This document shows positions 48,025-59,346 of a stretch of 64,000 bases of DNA, one piece after another (the stretch's first letter is position 1; each line of letters starts with the position of its first letter). The stretch spans positions 10,981,501 through 11,045,500 of the forward strand of contig OY821745.1 of assembly GCA_963682055.1 (NCBI GenBank). The letters are read 5' to 3'. The translations under genes were made by a program, and so were the position numbers. The notes beneath the pieces are model-generated. The model did not search any database. It saw only the letters and a list, made by a program, of their open reading frames with translations, and was not told where the DNA came from. This DNA comes from Primula veris. Taxonomy: Eukaryota; Streptophyta; Magnoliopsida; Ericales; Primulaceae.

Positions 48025-50218
48025 ATGGCAAGCGAAGGGAATGGTGTTTTCGGCAAAGCAATCGATCCTCATGCCAGACCTAAAAAGAGCAAGTTTGCCT
48101 TTGCATGCGCTATCTTAGCGTCTATGAATTCTATCATTTTGGGTTATGGTGAGTTCTTCAAACAATTATGCCAAGTTATGCATTCAGTTTCGTGTTGGTT
48201 GTATAAAATGAAACTCATCATCATTTAAAGACATCAGAATTTTCATTTTGACTTTCAAAATCATTCATCAATTTCATGAAATGTTATAGCACTCAATGTT
48301 TCCTTTATATAAAAAAATTATCGATAAACTTTCGGAAATACATGATATGTACCATGTGAAATTCATCACCATGTTTAGGCCTTATAATTTTCATTTTGAT
48401 GTTCATCAATTCAAAAGGAATTATATTTATCTGTCTATGCAAGTAATTAAGTAATTGTCCAGAATGGTTTAGGAGGAAATACTATATTCGTTCATGCAGT
48501 AAGGCTTCTACGTACATTTTAAGACCAGAAGTCAAATTTATAAGAAATATTAGCGTAAGAGTTCTGGTCTACAATTGTATCCAACTTATGTTATAGATGA
48601 TTAGGACCTGAACCTGAAGAAGAAGAAAAAAACTTATTTTCTAGCGTAGTAATTTTATAGGTTACGTTTTTTTAATAAGTTATAAGATGGCAAACATAAA
48701 ATTAACTTGTTTTGCAGACATTGGGGTAATGAGTGGTGCGGGAATCTTCATCAAAGACGACCTGAAGCTTAATGATGTCCAGCTCGAGATCCTTATGGGA
48801 ATCTTGAATATCTATTCCCTCCTCGGTTCTGCTGCCGCTGGAAGGACATCCGATTGGATTGGTCGCCGATACACTATTGTCCTTGCCGCAGTGTTTTTCT
48901 TCTTCGGTTCCCTCTTTATGGGATTTGCACCAACCTACGCATGGCTCATGGCTGGCCGCTTTGTTGCTGGAATTGGTGTTGGATATGCCCTCATGATTGC
49001 CCCTGTCTACACTGCTGAGGTGTCTCCGGCTTCTTCCCGAGGGTTCCTCACTTCCTTCCCTGAGGTCTTCATCAATCTTGGTAAGTTTCTCATTTAGCAA
49101 GAAATTTCCATTTTACAATATTCTGCTTTTTTGTTAGTCTTTCCTGAAACTTCTTTTCCCATTGTGTCATAGGTATCTTGCTTGGATATGTATCAAACGT
49201 TGCCTTCGCTGGTCTACCTGAGCATTTGGGATGGAGAATCATGCTCGGAATTGGGGCAATTCCGTCAGTCTTACTAGCTATCGGAGTCCTTTCTATGCCA
49301 GAGTCACCACGTTGGTTAGTCCTACAAGGCCGTCTAGGCGATGCCAAGAAAGTCCTCTTCAAGACCTCAGAATCTAAAGAGGAAGCCCTTGAAAGGCTTG
49401 CAGATATCAAAGGTGCGGCAGGCATCTCGCTAGATTGCGATGATGAGATTTGTGAAGTACCCAAGCACAGCCACGGTGAGGGCGTATGGAGAGAGCTTCT
49501 CATTTCCCCAACTCCTGTTGTCCTCCACATTGTCATCGCTGGAATCGGAATCCACTTCTTCCAGCAGATTTCTGGAATAGATGCTGTTGTCCTATACAGC
49601 CCCAAGATATTCGAGAAAGCAGGAATAACAAGCAAAACACACAAGCTTCTCGCTACCGTGGCTGTTGGCATCATCAAGACCCTCTTCATTCTTATTGCCA
49701 CCTTTTTCTTGGACCGTTTTGGACGCAGACCACTTCTGCTAACCAGCCTTGGCGGTATGATTATCTCTCTATTTACCCTCTCCACATGTTTGACAGTCAT
49801 CGAGCATTCGCATACAAAAGTGGCTTGGGCAGTGGTCTTGGCAGTGGTTTCAGTTATGGCCTATGTTGCTACTTTCTCCATTGGTATGGGACCAATTGTG
49901 TGGGTCTACAGCTCAGAGATTTTCCCTCTAAGATTGCGTTCCCAGGCTATGGGCCTCGGTGTTGCCGTCAATCGTGTGATGAGCGGTACTGTATCCATGA
50001 CATTTTTGTCTCTATCTGATGCAATAACCATAGGCGGGGCCTTCTATCTTTACATGGGATTCGCCATCATCGCATGGCTATTCTGTTACACATTGCTCCC
50101 AGAAACAAGAAACAGAACTCTTGAAGATCTCGGACAATTGTTTGGAACGTTCTTTAACTGGAGAACGACTGCAAAAGAACTTAAAGAAAAGGAAGACGCC
50201 GCTAACCATGCTAATTGA
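48025..50218 (+). CDS. Polyol/monosaccharide transporter, copy 3 (3 exons)
   Basis: Older paralogue of copies 1 and 2, predicted 510 residues. Exons: 48025-48148, 48718-49080 and 49173-50218, with identical phase 1 junctions. Signatures: DWIGRR, PESPRWL, QQISGIDAVVLYSP, DRFGRRPLL, VWVYSSEIFPLRLRSQ, PETRNRTLE. Differences from the other copies are concentrated at the ends: N-terminus MASEGNGVFGKAIDPHARP and a shorter C-terminus (KELKEKEDAANHAN). Codon-level changes are scattered. It has a canonical TATA box and normal splice sites (GTAAGT donor and TAG acceptor for intron 2), so it may be the best-expressed member. Likely a plasma-membrane proton-coupled polyol or sugar importer; substrate not readable. 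Confidence 0.92.
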
Positions 50219-50956
50219 CCATGTTGAAATACGACATTGTAATTTAATTTTGGGTTGAAGAGGAAAAATGGGAAAAGGAGATACTAATAATGTTTGCTAT
50301 ATTAAGGGGATGATAATATGATGGGAATTCAAATGTAAAAAGCAAATAAGAGCATATGTTGATGAATACCTTGGAGAACAAGGAAAAACAGTGTATGCTT
50401 TGGTTTTTTCCATTCTTTGGTTATCGAAATCCTCTGCTAATAAGATATACTGATGTTACATTCAAATTCTTTAGATTGCGTGAAATGATATTAGTTTTTT
50501 TTTAAAGAAAAGTAGGGGTATTGCCTAAATTTGGAAAAACTTGTTACTACAAAAACTTTATATTATTACTACAAAAATAATGGGAAAACTTTCATTGTGA
50601 CTAATACCTAAATTTGGAACCAGGATATATAATAAATAAGTTTTTAAAAGGAATAAACAAGAAGATGTTATTGAGAACTTGAAACATAAGAGAATAAACT
50701 ATAAAACTCTACACGCATCACTAAATTTACACAATTCACACACATGCTTCACCGATCAGTAGCTTCACGAGACAGCGGAGACAAACCACATCCATGCACT
50801 ACTTTCTGTAAGGATGATAATCGACTGGAGCATATTTCTAGTGTCTTGCTACTCCAAAGCAATACATTAGAACCCAAGTTTTACATTTACACTCCCATCT
50901 ACAAACACGACTAGTACCAGATATTCAAAAGAAATTTGCTTGTGGTAGGGACATAA
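50219..50956. other. Intergenic region between two convergent genes
   Basis: Holds the 3' ends of transporter copy 3 (plus) and of the universal stress protein exon (minus). AT-rich, no gene or element recognised. Confidence 0.4.
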
Positions 50957-51150
50957 TTAAATTCGATCTTGAATTGGGGCCTGTGGAGCTTCATTGGCTT
51001 TGCGCTTGATCGTGATGACGGGACACTCGCAATGCTTAACGCAAAAGTCACTCACAGCACCAACGAAAACCTTCTGGAAAGGGCCAAGGCCCCTGCTGCC
51101 AACAACCAAAATGTCTGGCTTCACACGGTTGACCTCATGGCAGATAAAAC
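50957..51150 (-). pseudogene. Universal stress protein, orphan C-terminal exon
   Basis: On the minus strand, after a splice acceptor (TTCACTCAG|GT), 63 codons run to a TAA. They read CHEVNRVKPDILVVGSRG, then LGPFQKVFVGAVSDF and CPVITIKRK. This is the last helix-strand part of a universal stress protein (UspA) domain with the nucleotide-binding pattern GSRG...G(9)GAVSD. Such proteins bind ATP or act in stress responses. No upstream exon for the first ~100 residues is recognised before the ClpP gene at 60629, so the rest may be lost or hidden by the 6.6-kb copia and hAT-like insertions. The exon itself is open and conserved, so it may have been disabled recently, or its first exons were missed. 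Confidence 0.75.
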
Positions 51151-51326
51151 CTGAGTGAACATCATTGCACGTAATATACAGATTAGTACGTGGCTTTACT
51201 TTACCGATAAGTCTTAATCCGGAATATTAGACAAGATTAAGGCTTCACATATTTAAGGCTGCACACATATGGTGTAAACACGGTCTAATAGGCAACATCA
51301 CACCCAAATTTAATAGTCAAAACTGG

Positions 51327-52250
51327 GGATGGGTTAGGGTTGAGACCCGACCCGTAGACACTTAACTCGTATTCCGATCCGATTATTTTTTAAATTGAAA
51401 AAAAAAATCCGACCCGACAAAAGTCGGGTCCGACTTTTTCGGGATCCTGTAGGGTCGGGATAGCTTTATCCCGAATCTTCCGCATATCTTTTTTATTTTA
51501 CGACGAGATCATTTTTTTATTAACAAATTTTATTTGAGAAGTAATAATTTTTCATACACTATTTGTCTAAACATGTTATTAACACAGATCATAATCATAG
51601 GTTGAAAATAACACTCTTAACTAAGAAATGCAAAAAGAAATTAACATATAGTAGAAAAAATAGTGTGAAACTAAAAGCAATTGAGTAAATAAAAATAATT
51701 AATACATTTTTTATCAGATTATTTTAGTATTTAATTTTATTCACACAAACAACAATTATCATAATAAATGAGATACATTTTCAGTATAATTTTTATAATC
51801 GAAAAATAATGATCATTTATCTTTTTTGAAATAACAATATAACTTTTTAATCTAAGTATAGTTTTTATTTTAATAGTCTCATATATTCAAAACTAAAAAT
51901 TTGTATTATACATATCTAAATAACTAATATTTGAAACAAAAAGAGTTGTAATTTATACGGTAGAGTGTTTACATTACATGTTAGAGGTATAAGATTCGAT
52001 TTCCATCATCACAGTTAATATACATTTTAGTTTTGAAATAAAATAAAAAATCATGTTATATAAAATAAAATAAAAAAGTTAATTGAAAATTCGGGTCGGG
52101 TCGGGACATCCGACGAAATCAAAATTGTCATCCGATCCCGAAGTTTGTCGGGTCAGGACAAAACCCGGCGTTTTTGGGTCGAGCAATTTCGAGTCGGGTG
52201 CGGATGAGGACACGGATCTGGTCGGGATTTACGGGGTGAAGACTTTAATA
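51327..52250. mobile_element. hAT-like repeat with GGGTCGGG-rich ends
   Basis: GC-rich ends (GAGACCCGACCCGTAGACAC near 51340; TCGGGTCGGGTCGGGAC-like runs near 52090-52230) enclose an AT-rich core. The core matches 480-1013 in reverse and contains a tRNA-like segment (51941-52010). Ends with repeated CCCGACCCG are common in non-autonomous hAT elements, but no clear target duplication could be fixed. It lies in what would be the intron of the stress-protein gene. Confidence 0.5.
51941..52010 (+). repeat. tRNA-like (SINE-like) segment, copy 3
   Basis: Contains GAGTTGTAATTTATACGG and the B-box-like AGATTCGATTTCC. It aligns with 2966-3036 and the reverse of 521-595, and the flanks also align, so it travels as part of the larger repeat. 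Confidence 0.4.
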
Positions 52251-52745
52251 AGTTGATCTTATTTTCAAAACCTCATTGCACCAGCGAAATTGGTAGCACA
52301 CGGTATCATTAAATTGCCACTTCTATATATACAAACGTATTGAATTAGTTGACTTTGGTACAACTCAAGATAAATATAGTCTGCTAATTTTTACATTAAT
52401 CTCTTACCTTTTTTATAAAAAAAAATTGTTTTTGAGATCGTTGGAGTCCATAAAATTGTATATTACAATTTCAGACTCTATATAGATGTCGAATTAAAAC
52501 ACCTGATCCTCCTTAAGTTTTAACTGAGGGAGGTGCCTTTAACTGATTAATATGATAATATCGTATAGGTTGATGTAACAATTATCCGAAAACTAAGGCG
52601 GAAAATACTTTTAACATATCGATTTAACAATAACTTAATAAATATTCGTAATTAGGTCTAGATTCAGTAACAAAACAGGAAAATGATAACATGTGCCCCG
52701 AACAAATGTTAAGGTGTAAATGATTACCTTATAAAATACGATAAT
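52251..52745. other. Intergenic AT-rich DNA
   Basis: No gene or element is recognised between the hAT-like repeat and the copia 5' LTR. Confidence 0.35.
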
Positions 52746-52959
52746 TGTTATAGGTTATTATTGGACTATTGGGTTTTACTCATAGTGGGCCTAAGTTGAG
52801 CTTTCTAACTTGTATAACCCTAACCTCTAGTATATAAAGAAAGTTAGGGTCCCTTGTATTGATACATTCTGATTAATAAAAGACCTACTGTTCCCTCTCT
52901 CTATGTTCTCTCTATGTCTCCTATATAATATATATACTGAGCTAATAAGACTCACAACA
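52746..52959 (+). repeat. Copia 5' LTR, 214 bp
   Basis: TG...CA ends. A TATA-like GTATATAAAG lies at about 52831. It is followed directly by CGTTATCAGCTC, which resembles the tRNA-Met primer-binding site used by many plant copia elements. Confidence 0.88.
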
Positions 52960-55900
52960 CGTTATCAGCTCTTTGCTCGCAGAGAATAGTATATACGCTC
53001 GCGAATATTGAAGATTTTGGATAAAAGCACAGACATTGGTGTATTTGTTCGAAAAGCAGAGTTTTAATTTCGAAAATTGGGTTATAAAAAAACGTACGGC
53101 CAAACTTTAAAGTTTTTTTTCTGACGGTCTTCCCAAAATATCAGGAGTACGGTACAATTTTTTTCCAAACAGCATGATAACGATTATTAATTTGTGAAGA
53201 ATTGCATGCCAGTATAAAATTGTATTGGTTGAATATACTATGCTGTGTGTATGTATTGATTATGATAATTAATATAAATATGAACGTAACTGCCATATAT
53301 TGAATATTGAATACTCCTACTAAGTATATGATTGAATATTAGTATCATGATACTTGATCATGACGTACTGCATATAGTATCTTAGTAATATAGAGGTATT
53401 AATTCAATAACAAAACCTTAAGGTGATTGGAATTTGTACGCGCATGTATATTACTTCACTGGTATGTTCAATAATAACAATAGTAAAACGAAAACTTTTC
53501 ATGGCAGTAATCCGTGGACATGGAATTATAAATTATATTGTTATGGGTATATCAAATATGGATTGATTGATAATCTTAAATTGATTTGTTTATAACACCA
53601 AATCTACTGCATGATTAGATAGATCCTAAAATATGTGGTTAATCTAGATAGATATTGTCTATATTGTTAATATTATTGCCATATATAAAAAGCGAGAATC
53701 GTATATATTCACATTTAAGTTGGAAAAATTATGAATCTTCCCCAAATAGGCTCACCTATTTGGATACGATGTCTAGGAAAGATAAAGGCGGAAGTCGTTC
53801 TCCTAATGAGGTCGGTTTTTAAGAGGCATTCGTGCCCACCCCCCTCACCGTCTTTCCTGGTCGTGTTCAAATAGAGCTACCGAAAGGGGTTGACTAAATA
53901 ATAATTTCCCCGAGTGTGTTTATATAGTGATGTATGTTTCGCTGAATTGGTGTTTCAGTATCGACCCGTCGTTCGATCAATGAGAACCGATTCACATGAA
54001 AAGCAAAACTAATGTTTTCGAACCTGTCGTTTCGAAAAAAAAAGTTTGTGCTTGTGCAAACCATAAACATATAAACCAGTCGTTTTATATGATAAATAAT
54101 CCAGAACTCCCAACACATGTTGGATGCCATCTATGATGAGAAAAATCGCAAAACATACTTGCGAAATGACTGTTTAGACGTTGATGTTATCTGTCACCAC
54201 ATGTTAGTCACCCTGATGTGTGAAAATGTGATGCCCAAATTTTTTTTTGGATGCCATCTTTGATGAGTAAAACACGAGTTTGTTGTTACCCTCGAGATGA
54301 ATGCTAAAGCGTTGTTTTATTCCGCCGCCACATTTGAGACATGATGACGTCTATGGTGAACAAATGTCTGAAATTGACATATTGGAGCAATCCTTCACCA
54401 AAAATACTAGCTTGGAAATTGTATTCCATAAGCAGTATCGTGAATTTATATTCACCATGTTCCTTTATCGCCCATCTGTTATTGGATAAGAAAATTACCC
54501 CGGTGAGTAGTTTTAATCCTATTGGGTCAATGGCGAATTGTTTGCCTGATATTAATGCTCTTCGTGTACATTTTTTTCCACGAATCGAGAACCGAGACAA
54601 GTGTTATTTGTCTCGAACTGTCGCGATCCCGATGAATCGCCTAGCCAAATGAGATTTTAGACAATCGTCAAAATCAAAAACCTGTGGCTTCAAGACAGTA
54701 AATTGAAAGGAACAATATGGCCCGTTGTCACAAAGCAAGAGATAATGCTCAATGAGGCAACTCTATGCTATAAAGACAAAGGTCATGCATGGTTACTCCT
54801 TAAATAGTTCAAAACTATTACAAAGGTGAAAAAACTGATGCTAATGTGGTTAAAGCTAATTGAAAGGAAACTCTTGAGACCCCCGGTTTTGTGGCTCAAA
54901 TGAGTTTGGGACCTTTCTTTATTGATTTTGATAAATCATTGAGCCATTTTTTCGCTCATCTGGATTATGTTTTCCATTTGGATTATTATTTTTCCATTTG
55001 GACCATACTTTTGGATTATGGTTTGCCTGTTTACGAAATTTCTCGAAATAATTTAAAGTGCTTTGAGCAAATTCCTTTGACAAATGTGGCCAAACTTTAA
55101 ATTATGAAATTTTAGGCAATACTTGTGGGGTAGTTGATTTCTTGGAAATAGTGGGTAACAGTGTACCACATAATTTCACCAACTATTTACCTAAAAGAGT
55201 ACTCAGTGACAACGATTCTGGACCTGTTGTTCCAAAATCGAAATCTTTGGTAAAGCCAAATTGATTTGTCAAATATGAGGTGTTATACTCATGTAGGTCC
55301 TGTCGTACCTTTTTGAGTTATAAAATATTCGAGAAAACCAGTGTTAACTGGTAATAGCTCATGAAAAAATTAAAATTTCTTTACATAGCCTCCATTAATA
55401 CGACCAAAAGCGTATTTTAGAGGAGTTGAAATGTCTTTCAAGTGGTTGCTACCATATTTTTTAAAAAGCATTTAAAGTTACCTTATCATTTCGCCTGTCG
55501 TCGAAATGATAAATGATTGAGATGCTAAGACATGATTGTCTGTACTATCATTCGCCTGTCGTTGATTGATAAGAGCATTTTGATATTGTGGCATTGACCG
55601 GATGAGATATTCTCGGGTCAAAAGAAATGCTTGATTTATAATCGCATCGCATTTGGATTCTCTTTGAGAATATATTTCGTGATTAATCCGAAATTCATGC
55701 CACTAATGCTTACTTTGAAGGACTAGTATGTGTACAGATCACAAAATGAACTCGTAGAATTCTGGTAAAGAATTGAAGGAGTTATTGTGGACTTATCCAA
55801 CCATAAGACGGACCATAAATATATATGGTTATGGTTGATGCATCGACAATATGGTCACATTTTAATGTTGTCCACATAAATGCAGCACTTTCCAAACTTT

Positions 55901-56572
55901 TACCCCTACCATTAAGTTGATGGCTCATGATCCGGATTATCCTGAAAAGTCTAGTTGACTTGATAATTCCGAAGAGTAAAAAATCAAAATTTCGATTTGA
56001 ATTACTTGAGTTTGGAAATTCAAATTGAACATCCTGTCGATTATGTTCAGACCCAAATGAACTCACGGAAAGTTTGATGATGCGACTGCAAATGATTGCA
56101 CGCATTTCTTGGTCTTGCGCACCAAGATTTATATTTCCGTGTGGGGTTATGCTATTTTGCTGCATTGGTCCGTCATGAGGCCCATAGACACTCAAACACC
56201 ATTTGCGTACCAGCTGGTTACTGGTTATGAGCCAGAAGTCTCATATTAACGCGTGTTTGGAGTGCTTAATTAATATTTTGATTGAGCCGCTATAGCGTTC
56301 AAAATATGGACCTCTGAAGGGGACATAAGTCGATTATGAATCCCATACCTATCATTTGATTAGAGTAACCTTGGCAAGCGATCTCTTTACCGCATGATAT
56401 GCGAAAGTGACATCGCTAAGACTGTTCTCCCCGTCGTTAGGGGGAGATTTGCACGTTACCGTTGATAAGAAACGACGTGAAGTAACGTGGCATAACCCAC
56501 TCAGTCTTAGCTTGATTCCCAAAACTGCACTTAGTGATAAGTAAGTGCATAGACTCCCTCAAATCTAACTAA

Positions 56573-56767
56573 ATGCCAGACGCATTTAATGACTTTATGA
56601 GATGTCACGAGATCATTTATACCTGCTGCAAAATGCTTGCAAGGATAGACGTCCCTGTCGGACGCCGTGTTCATGTCGTAACACGTTGCTTTGGCCAAAC
56701 CCGCCAAGCAAAGGACGCTGTCGTCGGCCATCAGTCTGTCGTCCTTCCTAAGATACGAGGAAGTTGA
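56573..56767 (+). pseudogene. Copia pol remnant, after-integrase region
   Basis: The frame reads CCKMLARIDVPVGRR, resembling the conserved ARIDVP(V/T)G segment between integrase and reverse transcriptase in copia polyproteins. The expected following basic stretch is scrambled by short inverted repeats. No intact domain. Confidence 0.5.
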
Positions 56768-58039
56768 CCGGTTCTTAATTCGTTCAGCCCCAGAGGTGGT
56801 GAACTGAAACTCGTTTGTCGCACGAGATTATAAAGGAGCAAGGAGATGTGTGATTTCCTCCTCATCCTAAAAATCTCGAAATATCTGTCGATCATGATAT
56901 CTTAGACGATATTGAAGCGAAACGGGACTGTCATTGATTACTTGTTCATATATTCGGTGACGACTGATAATATGAACAAATTATGACAGAGAACCATGTA
57001 CCGTTGCCTGAAGTCAACGGAGAATAGACTGGACTAATGAAAACTTATAATCCAAGTAGACTCCTTAGCAAAAGTGTGTTCGGACCTGTAGCTCCAACAC
57101 CACCAATGTGAAACGAGTTCGTTTATTTGGTTATTCGTAAGGAAAAGTGATGAGAATAATGAGATTGTAGAATGCTAGCCTAGTAGCGCAAGGCTTCTCT
57201 CACATCTTCGAATTGATTACGAGATGGTTGATTTCCTCTTAATGGACGTTATAACGGTCCCCTACTTTATCAGTTTAGTAGTTTCCCAAAAACTGATTAT
57301 GCAGCATGTGATTGTGGTCACTGTTTTATCTCTATGAGAATTTAGACAAAGAGATATAGATGAAGGTCCCTGTGTGACTTCATATGCTTTAATCAAGTAG
57401 TTCCTGACCACGGAACACGATCTCAATTAAATGAGACGTTCACTATATGGATTAATATAATCCGAGCGGATGTGGTATACCCGCCTAAGTGAGTACTTGA
57501 TTAGCTTGGGATACTTGAACAAGTATTATGCCCTTGCGTGTTTTATTACGCGATCCATTTTTTTTGGATTTGCCTTCGAGATGAAGGATCTTGGGAAGAC
57601 ACGGTAGTGACTCGGCCTGATGATCGAGTCCCATAAAGATTGAATCTAAGTCCATGATTCAGACTACACCCAGAAGGTGTTATGACGTTTTAGTCATTAT
57701 GACGCTAAGTCGTCAGATTCTCCCATGATCGTTCGATCACTAGACATTGATATAGACCCGGTCCGTCCCTGATGAGACGACAAAGAGATATCGAACCATG
57801 ATGTTCATATCTAAGTACAATAAGCGCATCATTGTACTTGGTCTAATGTACTAGGACGAACATCTTGTCTGCTGTGAATGGTATAGCTCGACACAGCATC
57901 GCGCTAACACGCTGCCATCGAAATGGCATAAAAGACATTTTCTCATTACCTTAAGGTAACTGTGGATGAGGGTTTGTCTTATCCCATTTGCGTCATCGAG
58001 TGTACCTACCCCCTTCGGTACTCGAATTAGCGCAACCCT

Positions 58040-58240
58040 TTTTTCGGTTATACCGATGCCGGTTACTTATCAAACCCGCATAAGGGATATTCCTAACATG
58101 GTCTGTCTTTACCATTAGGAATAAGGCAATATATTGGAGGTCTTGGAATGACTCCAAACGAATCACTCTGATCTACTCGTGCTCTATGAGACGACTAGAG
58201 AGTGTATATGGCTTCGAGCTCGTATTAGCCATATTTGAAT
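58040..58240 (+). pseudogene. Copia RNase H remnant
   Basis: Reads GYTDAGYLSNPHKG, matching the copia RNase H motif GY(A/S)DAGYLSDPHK. A decayed WRS-like stretch and a sequence resembling the REC-WLRS region follow, with stops and altered bases. This fixes the element as Ty1/copia on the plus strand. Confidence 0.65.
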
Positions 58241-58637
58241 TACATATGCTCTGTCTCACAATCCAGATAAAACACTTGTCTTATTTGAGGACAACTTGTT
58301 GTTATCGATCAAGAGAGACATGACTAGATTATGCTATTTAGCATTTCTTGCCGAAATAAATCTTCACATATGAAGTTTAAGAGCATCCTGTCGAATGCTC
58401 GGTTTATTCCACGCTATATTTTCTTGCATACAGTCATGTGTAAGTAAATGAGGCATCCAGTCGAATGCTCGTGCTCTTTATTCAAATATGAAATCTTTGC
58501 ACCCAGTCGTGTGCAAGTGAGAGGGAGCATCCAGATGAATGCTTATTGCACTAATTACTACTTAGTCGAAATTCTCGCACCCTGTCGTGTGCAAGTGAGG
58601 GGGAGCATCCAGTCGCATGCTCGTGTACTCTTTTTTT

Positions 58638-59057
58638 GTCCTTAGACCAAGGTTTTTTCCCACTGGGTTTTCCTTGGCAAGGTTTTTAGCGAGACACGTT
58701 CCCATCATATCTCACTTAAGATTGCCGAAATTATGGGGAGTATCCGGTTGTATACTTCTTACCACTGTGTACTCTTTTGTCCTTCGACTAGAGGTTTTTC
58801 CCACTGGGTTTACTCTAGCAAGGTTTTGATGAGGCACCTGTTTTGTGGTTGATCCCCTACTACTACCACTGTTGCACTTTTTTTCCTTCGATCAGAGATT
58901 TTCCCATTGGGTTTGCTCTGTCATGGTTTTGATGAGGCACACTGTTTTGTGGTTAGTTACTTACATGATATTCCGGCCTATATCATTCGGCTACACAGTT
59001 TCTCCTAGGTACCGGTTTTATCCCACACTGGGTTTTCCGTCGCTAAGGTTTTTATGT
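58638..59057 (+). repeat. Four hairpin repeats in copia 3' region
   Basis: Units at 58638-58697, 58778-58838, 58880-58940 and 59001-59057 share TTTTTCCCACTGGGTTT-like cores and AAGGTTTT(G/A)A-type tails. The sequences flanking the core differ between units but remain complementary: CCAAGG/CCTTGG (58647-58652 and 58672-58677), CTAGAG/CTCTAG (58788-58793 and 58813-58818), CAGAG/CTCTG (58893-58897 and 58916-58920). The fourth is weaker. Similar repeats are known before the 3' LTR of some plant copia elements. Confidence 0.7.
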
Positions 59058-59131
59058 ATTTAGCACTGCGAATGAACTCGACTCAGATCGACTGCATGAA
59101 GATGAAGAATTCAAGACGTCCAAAGGGGGAG

Positions 59132-59346
59132 TGTTGTAGGTTATTATTGGACTATTGGGCCTTACTCATAGTGGGCCTAAGTTGGGCTTTCTAGCTTGTA
59201 TAACCCTAACCTCTAAGTATATAAAGAAGGTTAGGGTCACTTGTATTGATACATTCTGATTAATAAAAGACCTACTGTTCCCTCTCTCTATGTTCTCTCT
59301 ATGTCTCCTATATAATATATATACTGAGCTAATAAGACTCACAACA
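59132..59346 (+). repeat. Copia 3' LTR, 215 bp
   Basis: Matches the 5' LTR over its full length with about seven substitutions, six of them transitions, and one 1-bp indel. Confidence 0.88.

Larger units (their letters stand above)
52746..59346 (+). mobile_element. Complete but degenerate Ty1/copia retrotransposon, 6.6 kb
   Basis: LTRs 52746-52959 and 59132-59346 (TGTT...ACAACA) enclose the interior. A 5-bp duplication ATAAT flanks the whole (52741-52745, 59347-59351). The LTRs differ by about seven substitutions and one indel. The 3' LTR is preceded by the purine tract AAAGGGGGA (59122-59130). Coding remnants are in copia order (integrase end, then RNase H) but no long ORF survives. The interior is filled with small hairpins (see Part 2). 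Confidence 0.9.

Noticed and set aside
54304..54652. 98- and 103-codon ORFs on opposite strands in the second copia element
   Set aside because: No copia domain or other motif is seen; they are chance frames in decayed coding DNA.
56531..56731. 66-codon minus-strand ORF
   Set aside because: The plus strand carries the ARIDVP copia motif at this place; the minus frame is a shadow.
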